DNA from: Bradyrhizobium sp. JYMT SZCCT0428
GTDB lineage: Bacteria > Pseudomonadota > Alphaproteobacteria > Rhizobiales > Xanthobacteraceae
Direction: 5' to 3'
Length of the DNA: 49,541 nucleotides
Assembly: GCF_018131075.1 (NCBI RefSeq)
Contig: NZ_JAFCLS010000054.1
Span: forward strand, 1 to 49,541
The first letter of the stretch is position 1. Every line of letters begins with the position of its first letter. A program made the position numbers and the translations under genes. Below, piece after piece: positions 44,830-49,541 of this stretch. The notes beneath the pieces were generated by a model. The model did no database searches, was not told the DNA's origin, and worked only from the letters and a program-made list of their open reading frames with translations.

Positions 44830-46812
44830 TCACCGCCCGAGCGCAGAAAGTTGATCCTGCCCGCGAAGCTCACGGGCGATCAAAGCAAGGGCTTGGGCAG
44901 GCAGCATCGGCTTGCCAATAAAATATCCCTGACCTTCTGCACACCCGTTATCGCGCAAATAGTTCAACTCTTCCTGCGTTTCGATGCCCTCGGCGACAAC
45001 ATTCATGTTGAGATCTGTGGCAAGCCGAATGATCGACTTAACAATCGCAGCGCAGCCGTCATCGTTGAGCATCTCATTCGTGAAGGATCGGTCTATCTTG
45101 ATTCTGTCGAAGGGTATTTTGCGCAGATGGGTGAGTGAGGAATAGCCTGTGCCAAAGTCATCGAGAGCTACGGTGACACCGAGCGCTAGCATCGAGCTCA
45201 GTATGCCCGACGCGGCCTCATAATTTGATATCAGCATCGATTCAGTTAGTTCTACCTCAAGCCGGCCGGCATGGACCCGATTGTCTGCAAGGGCAGAGAC
45301 GACTGTGTTCAAAACGCCAGCATTTTGAAGCTGGATAGCCGATAGATTAACGGCAATTCGGAGGTCGGAAGGCCACTCTGCAAGAGTTTCACAGGCGCGC
45401 CGTATCACCCAGTTTCCGATGGAATGAATAAGACCCGTCTCTTCGGCTAAGGGAATGAAGTCGAGCGGAGCAATCACCCCCCGTGTCGAGTGCCGCCATC
45501 GAAGAAGAGCCTCGAATCCAGTAACGCGGTCTAATCTCAGATCATAGAATGGCTGGTAAACAAGGAAAAGCTGATCATTCTCGATCGCTAGCGCCAGCTC
45601 GCGTTTGAGCGCCTGATGCTCGCGAGCTGCGATATCGTCGCTTGCTTCATGAAAGCACATTGAGCCGCGCCCTAATCGCTTGGCGCGATAAAGCGCGGCA
45701 TCAGTCCGCTTAAGTAGGTGGGCGGCAGTGCTGCCATCGCCAGGCGCCAAGGCGATGCCAATGCTAGCTGCCGCCTTGATTTGCTTATCATCAATCCAAA
45801 AGGGTTCGGAAAAAATGGATTGCAACCGACCTGCCAGTTCGAACGCTTGTTCCCGCTCAGCCGCGCCTTCCGCAATGATAGCGAACTCATCGCCTCCCAG
45901 GCGTGCCATCATTTCCATTGCGCGGGCGGATCGACGTAAACGCGCGGCGATCTGGACGAGGAGTTCGTCTCCTGCAGGATGCCCAAATTGGTCGTTCACC
46001 TCCTTAAAGTGATCGAGGTCCAATAGCACTAGGACGAATTGGCCGTGTCCAGGAAGAAGTCCTTTCAAACACTCATCTAGTCGCTCGTTAAAGGCCAAAC
46101 GATTGGGTAGGCGGGTGAGCGTGTCTTCCCTGACGGCCCTTTCCGCCTGCAATTGAGCGATTAAGCGCTCTGCAAACTCGAATGAATGGGCGAGGACGAT
46201 CCGCAAGAGCACAAAGGCATAGACCACGGTAAGGATGGCGACCAACGAATAGACGAAATCGCCGTTCTGCCCAATGAAGATCGCTACCCCAAGAAGGATC
46301 GGGAAAGTGAAAGCAATTGCTGCTATCGGGATCGTCGCAAAAGCAAATGCGCCGCCGGCCAGCATTCCTGCACATAAGCAAGTTATCACCAACTGGCCGC
46401 CGTTCGAGGCGTCGGCGAAGAAAACGACCGGAACGATGCCCCAAATGGACCCGAGTATCGAAGCGTTTCGAACGAGGCCGTGCATGGCTCTTCGTGATAC
46501 GAATTGCGGTTGGGTTGAACGCCAACTCGCGTTTGCCTTGATGCCGAGAAAAACCGCCGCGCTGACAACAACGCTCGCCCAAGAAACGGCCAACCATCGA
46601 TCGGGGCCCGTCCAAAGAGCCATTGCCAGCACCATCGCGTTGCAGGCGTTCGCAATCAGCATGCCTAGAGCGCTTCTCCGAACAATTTTTATTTGTTCGG
46701 AGCGAATTAGGCCGGCCGTATCTTGGTCCGGAGAGGGCCCGCCGAATGCCCGCAGATCGCCTGCAAACAACATCGAAAAATATTCGCTGCATTTGTTCCC
46801 GGCGATGTTCAT
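44830..46812 (-). CDS. Membrane-bound GGDEF-EAL protein (c-di-GMP turnover)
   Basis: From the ATG at 46812 the protein is 660 residues; ATG 46773 is also possible and no start has a strong ribosome site. The N-terminal third has five to six hydrophobic segments (a membrane sensor region). The GGDEF domain has an intact RLGGDEFAI, while the inhibitory RxxD site reads RAME. The EAL domain keeps FEALLRW, VNLSAIQLQ, ELTES, DDFGTGYSSL, KIDRSF and EGIE...GQGYFIGKPM, so both synthesis and breakdown of cyclic di-GMP are possible. It is a single gene with no obvious operon partner. Confidence 0.92.
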   Translation of the reverse strand: MNIAGNKCSEYFSMLFAGDLRAFGGPSPDQDTAGLIRSEQIKIVRRSALGMLIANACNAMVLAMALWTGPDRWLAVSWASVVVSAAVFLGIKANASWRSTQPQFVSRRAMHGLVRNASILGSIWGIVPVVFFADASNGGQLVITCLCAGMLAGGAFAFATIPIAAIAFTFPILLGVAIFIGQNGDFVYSLVAILTVVYAFVLLRIVLAHSFEFAERLIAQLQAERAVREDTLTRLPNRLAFNERLDECLKGLLPGHGQFVLVLLDLDHFKEVNDQFGHPAGDELLVQIAARLRRSARAMEMMARLGGDEFAIIAEGAAEREQAFELAGRLQSIFSEPFWIDDKQIKAAASIGIALAPGDGSTAAHLLKRTDAALYRAKRLGRGSMCFHEASDDIAAREHQALKRELALAIENDQLFLVYQPFYDLRLDRVTGFEALLRWRHSTRGVIAPLDFIPLAEETGLIHSIGNWVIRRACETLAEWPSDLRIAVNLSAIQLQNAGVLNTVVSALADNRVHAGRLEVELTESMLISNYEAASGILSSMLALGVTVALDDFGTGYSSLTHLRKIPFDRIKIDRSFTNEMLNDDGCAAIVKSIIRLATDLNMNVVAEGIETQEELNYLRDNGCAEGQGYFIGKPMLPAQALALIARELRGQDQLSALGR

Positions 46813-47027
46813 CGCATCACAATGCGAGTGTATTATTGAAGAATAATGAAGTCTTGGGTTCTTGGCTCCCACCATTGCGCGCAAGGTTTGATGCGCTTTT
46901 CAGGCGTTCAGGACAACCGCTTGGTTACCGTAGTTAACTCTTGGTGAACAAGGAGTGACCATGTCTCGGACGAGCGATCCGGGCCTTATACGCCGCCGTT
47001 AAACCCGCGCGTGTCCTTATTGGTTTC

Positions 47028-47459
47028 GTGACTGTCCAAGCGTCGCCGAAGCTTTCCGCTGAGCTCAAGTTACCGGTAGCCCATTCGGTCTCGCCCCCCT
47101 TTTCCATTTCGGTGCGCGTCATCGACGGGGATACGGTTAGTCTGGATGATGGTAGGCCCAACGTTCGCCTGGTGGGATTGCGCCCGAAACAGTGGATAGG
47201 GCGCGATGCGAAGCAGGGCGCCAGAAGGGTGAAGCCGCTAAAAGGCGGCTTGGAACTTGTCAGCGGCGGCCGTTCGGACTTTCAGCAGATTGCGTGTTCG
47301 TGTGCGCCCGGGACGGAAGGCACGGATGCGCAACTTCGGCCGTCGCTGCGGAACACTCCGGGTCAATGGCGTAGATGTGGGAACAACTGATCGGGGGTTG
47401 GCAGTCGTTTTGTATGCGGCGCAACAAGCTGTCCGAAGCTCCCACGCCCCTGGTGGTGA
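47028..47459 (+). pseudogene. Decayed thermonuclease (SNase-like) gene
   Basis: Pieces of a nuclease follow in order but in changing frames: VRVIDGDTVSLDDGRPNVRLVGL, then DRARCEAGRQKGEAAKRRL, then LELVSGG...ACSCAPGTEGTD, then NFGRRCGTLRVNGVDVG, then RFVCGATSCPKLPRPWW ending at 47459. Together these reconstruct a Staphylococcal-nuclease-type protein. At least four frameshifts are needed, so the gene is dead. The N-terminal part upstream of VIDGD is unclear. Confidence 0.8.
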
Positions 47460-47547
47460 CCCAGAATGGCAGCTGAAGGTGAGATTTCTCAACCCAGACA
47501 GCTTCAACACAATCATAGCTTAGCTACGGACTTGACCTCACGTATCG

Positions 47548-48122
47548 TCAGAGTCCGAGGTTAACGCGAACCGAGCTACGGGACTTGCTTGAAGCGCTCG
47601 AAGCGCACAGCAAGTCGATTTTTGTCAGGATGGTCCCTTGTGGGCCTGGCAGGCGAATATTCCGGCCATTTAGCTCTTTCAATGCTTCCAACATCGGGCC
47701 GTCATTTTGGCCGAGCAGTCGATCTGACACGTGCATACGAAAATCAGGATGGATTCCGATCAAATGAGCATCGAAGGCCGCGTGATGAATTTTGGAAAGA
47801 GGAATTCCGTTGGTGACCAGAGGTTGACCGACTAGATCGTCTTGTCGGCCACGATGTGAGCGGCGTCGAGCAATAAGGCCTCAGGGAGGCCAGAAAGGGC
47901 ACAGCGACCATCGTATGCTCCGATTACGGCTGCTCTGAAGGTTGCCTGATGCAACCGCTGCTTGACCGTGCGCAGCGCGTATCGTCGCTCTGGGCTGTCC
48001 GCTGGCGGAGTCCAGTTGAGACCTCGGTCGAACCAAAGCTGGGTGTCGGGCGACGACGTTGTGACTTTGCGGCTGCACGGACCGAGATCAAAATAGGTCA
48101 TGCCCATTTCTCCCTGCGCCAT
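47548..48122 (-). pseudogene. HNH endonuclease fragment with a frameshift
   Basis: The ORF at 47832-48122 contains RTVKQRLHQATFRAAVIGAYDGRCALSGLPEALLLDAAHIVAD (here seen as VKQRLHQATF, GRCALSGLPE, LLLDAAHIVAD), the first half of an HNH_2 domain. After a shift near 47836-47845 the other frame continues VGQPLVTNGIPLSKIHHAAFD and HVSDRLLGQNDGPMLEAL to 47548. The HNH His residues are present on both sides. The family's longer N-terminal region is missing upstream, so the gene is both truncated and frameshifted. Confidence 0.75.
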
Positions 48123-48583
48123 GATCGCTTCTACCTTGAGCCGCGTCGCTGATTGGTTCGAGATGCAGCGGCTGGCTTGGTGTCGCCTAGCCTAGCTTTT
48201 CCGACGGACGACGAACGAGAAAATCAGCGCGGCGAACCCGTGCTCTCCCCCTATCACCGGAAGCGTCAGGTCGAAAAGTGCCAACAGATAAAGCGCGCGT
48301 GCAGTAAGGCCGGGAGCAATGCCTAATTGATGGGAGGATCGATCTAAGGTGTCGCGCCTAGTCGTGGTTGATCTAACTCTCACTCCCTCGCCGTGGATCA
48401 GGAAGCAACAAACTCTCACTTAAGCAATACCTCGGAAATAGGCGTTTGTTGCTGCGGTGCGCCTAAAGCACCAAACGTATGAGTTGGAAGCATCGGTATA
48501 TATCCCTTCATCGCCTGTATGACAGGAACAGAGCCTCAACAGCTTGCGTTATTCATTTGTACTATTTGTTGTGAGGCCGTCCC
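48123..48583. other. Intergenic region without a supported gene
   Basis: A 75-codon minus ORF (48192-48419) has a hydrophobic stretch (LTARALYLLALFDLTLPVIG) but no recognised relatives and no good start, so it is not called. The AT-rich part before 48584 probably holds the promoter of the RlpA-like gene. Confidence 0.4.
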
Positions 48584-49105
48584 ATGCGCCCTATTTTTGG
48601 AATAGTTGCAATCGTATCAGTACCGGTTTGGTTGTGCGTAAACGTAGATTCTGCTTCAGCACAGACCTTTCTTGATCGATGGTCTATCATTCCAAAAGCG
48701 CACGCAGAACCGGCACCCGAGGCACAGGACCAGCCCAGACAGGATCCTCCGCTTGAGCAACCCCCGACCGGAGCGGAGACGGCTCGTCGTCCGGAAGAGC
48801 GCTCAGCCCCTCGATCTTCAAACCGGGTTTTTTCTGGAAAAGCCTCTTACTATTCATATCCGACAGGAAAAACAGCGAGCGGTGCCCCGTTCATTCGGAA
48901 TTCACTGACCGCTGCCCATCGCAACCTACCGTTCGGTACAAGAGTTCGTGTAACTGATCTTGCGAGCAGCAAGTCCGTAGTAGTTCGTATCAACGACCGG
49001 GGACCCTGGGTTCGCGGCCGGGTCCTCGACCTTTCACTCGGCGCTGCGCGCAGTTTAGGAATTACGGACCGCGGCGTGGCCCAGGTTCGCGCTGAGGTAC
49101 TTTAA
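48584..49105 (+). CDS. RlpA-like double-psi beta-barrel protein
   Basis: The 173-residue protein has a signal peptide (cleavage after VDSASA), a Pro/Glu/Arg-rich linker (residues about 45-80) and a RlpA-type double-psi beta-barrel with GKASYYS, LTAAHRNLPFGTRVRV and VVVRINDRGPWVRGRVLDLS. RlpA proteins act on peptidoglycan at the septum as lytic transglycosylases; the DRGP Asp is conserved. There is no SPOR domain, so septal targeting may differ. No Cys follows the signal, so it is probably not a lipoprotein. It stands alone among broken genes. Confidence 0.88.
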   Translation: MRPIFGIVAIVSVPVWLCVNVDSASAQTFLDRWSIIPKAHAEPAPEAQDQPRQDPPLEQPPTGAETARRPEERSAPRSSNRVFSGKASYYSYPTGKTASGAPFIRNSLTAAHRNLPFGTRVRVTDLASSKSVVVRINDRGPWVRGRVLDLSLGAARSLGITDRGVAQVRAEVL

Positions 49106-49214
49106 TAGTCGCTGCAAGAAATGGATCGAGCTACAGGGCCGATTGCGACGTCGGTCTAACCGGTGAACTGACATTCTCAGTGTCCTCAAGGGTGCCAATA
49201 TTAAAACTCGCAAA
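49106..49214. other. Short gap, nothing recognised
   Basis: The 109 nt between the converging RlpA-like and ABC-binding-protein genes hold no hairpin followed by a T-run. Confidence 0.4.
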
Positions 49215-49541
49215 CTATTCGATCACCGAATCTACGACGGCCAGCAATGTCGGTGGGATGTCAAAGCCGAGAGCCTTGGCAGTCTTGAGGTTCACTATCA
49301 GTTCCAGCCGAGCGGGTTGCTCAATGGGCAGATCGCCGGGCTTCTCCCCCTTTATGATGCGATCGACATAGCTAGCCGCTTTTCGCACCATGTCGGGCAC
49401 GTTGGGACCATATGACATCAGCCCACCTTCATCGACGAACTCGCGCCCATCGATGTGTCCGAGCTCTCGAAGCGCACTTCGGAACTCAGTTACTAGCGCA
49501 TCATCAGCCGCAGCATAATTGAGGATACCAACGTGGGGCAC
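49215..49541 (-). pseudogene. ABC_sub_bind-type periplasmic protein remnant with internal deletion
   Basis: The 108 codons in the window join an N-terminal segment (FRSALRELGHIDGRE) directly to a C-terminal one (GPNVPDMVRKAASYVDRIIKG and NLKTAKALGFDIPPTLLA). In PF04392 proteins of rhizobia, usually about 320-330 residues, these segments lie roughly 200 residues apart, so the central part is deleted without breaking the frame. The start lies beyond the window edge. It is unlikely to bind substrate. Confidence 0.75.

Overview
The window looks like chromosomal DNA of a Bradyrhizobium-type alphaproteobacterium (Nitrobacteraceae). Evidence: high GC with strong alphaproteobacterial codon bias, a dispersed repeat of the kind I remember from Bradyrhizobium and relatives, an alphaproteobacterial groESL operon with a CIRCE operator, and liv-type catabolic operons. 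The assignment rests on recognition, not on a search.

Region 1 (1-5456, minus): a large secreted repeat protein, possibly an adhesin, with seven 111-residue cadherin-like repeats. Its 3' part carries a tandemly duplicated module and a frameshift near 846-851. It runs off the left edge.

Region 2 (5805-28634, minus): a very compact run of about 19 genes that reads as one catabolic operon. In transcription order: a periplasmic amino-acid-type ABC binding protein, a degenerate Fe-alcohol-dehydrogenase-like protein, an AraC regulator, LivH, LivM, LivG, a LivF fused to a Tm-1-like domain, a PEP-hydrolase-like TIM barrel, a giant flotillin-like membrane protein, two SRPBCC proteins, a molybdenum hydroxylase (FAD, 2Fe-2S and a Moco subunit split into two genes), a MoxR ATPase and a VWA protein (CoxD/CoxE-like maturation pair), an amidohydrolase, a metallo-beta-lactamase-fold hydrolase and an SMP-30/isochorismatase fusion. 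The logic suggests import, Mo-dependent hydroxylation and hydrolytic opening of an unknown, probably cyclic, substrate. Upstream lie two more minus-strand genes (Gfo/Idh/MocA oxidoreductase and a sugar isomerase/epimerase-like protein).

Region 3 (about 31340-42050): accessory DNA. It begins with a structured dispersed repeat and an orphan DarT-like ADP-ribosyltransferase gene. A 15-nt copy of a tRNA-Ser 3' end then precedes a P4-type integrase, an AlpA-like regulator, a Prim-Pol/VirE replication protein, an origin-like array of GGTTGG motifs, and small and large terminase genes without any capsid genes. This is the layout of a phage satellite. A serine recombinase and a small SEC-C ORF follow.

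Region 4 (42284-49541): groEL and groES (minus) with CIRCE, promoter and terminator, a GGDEF-EAL protein, then a graveyard of broken genes (thermonuclease, HNH nuclease, ABC binding protein with an internal deletion) around one intact RlpA-like gene.
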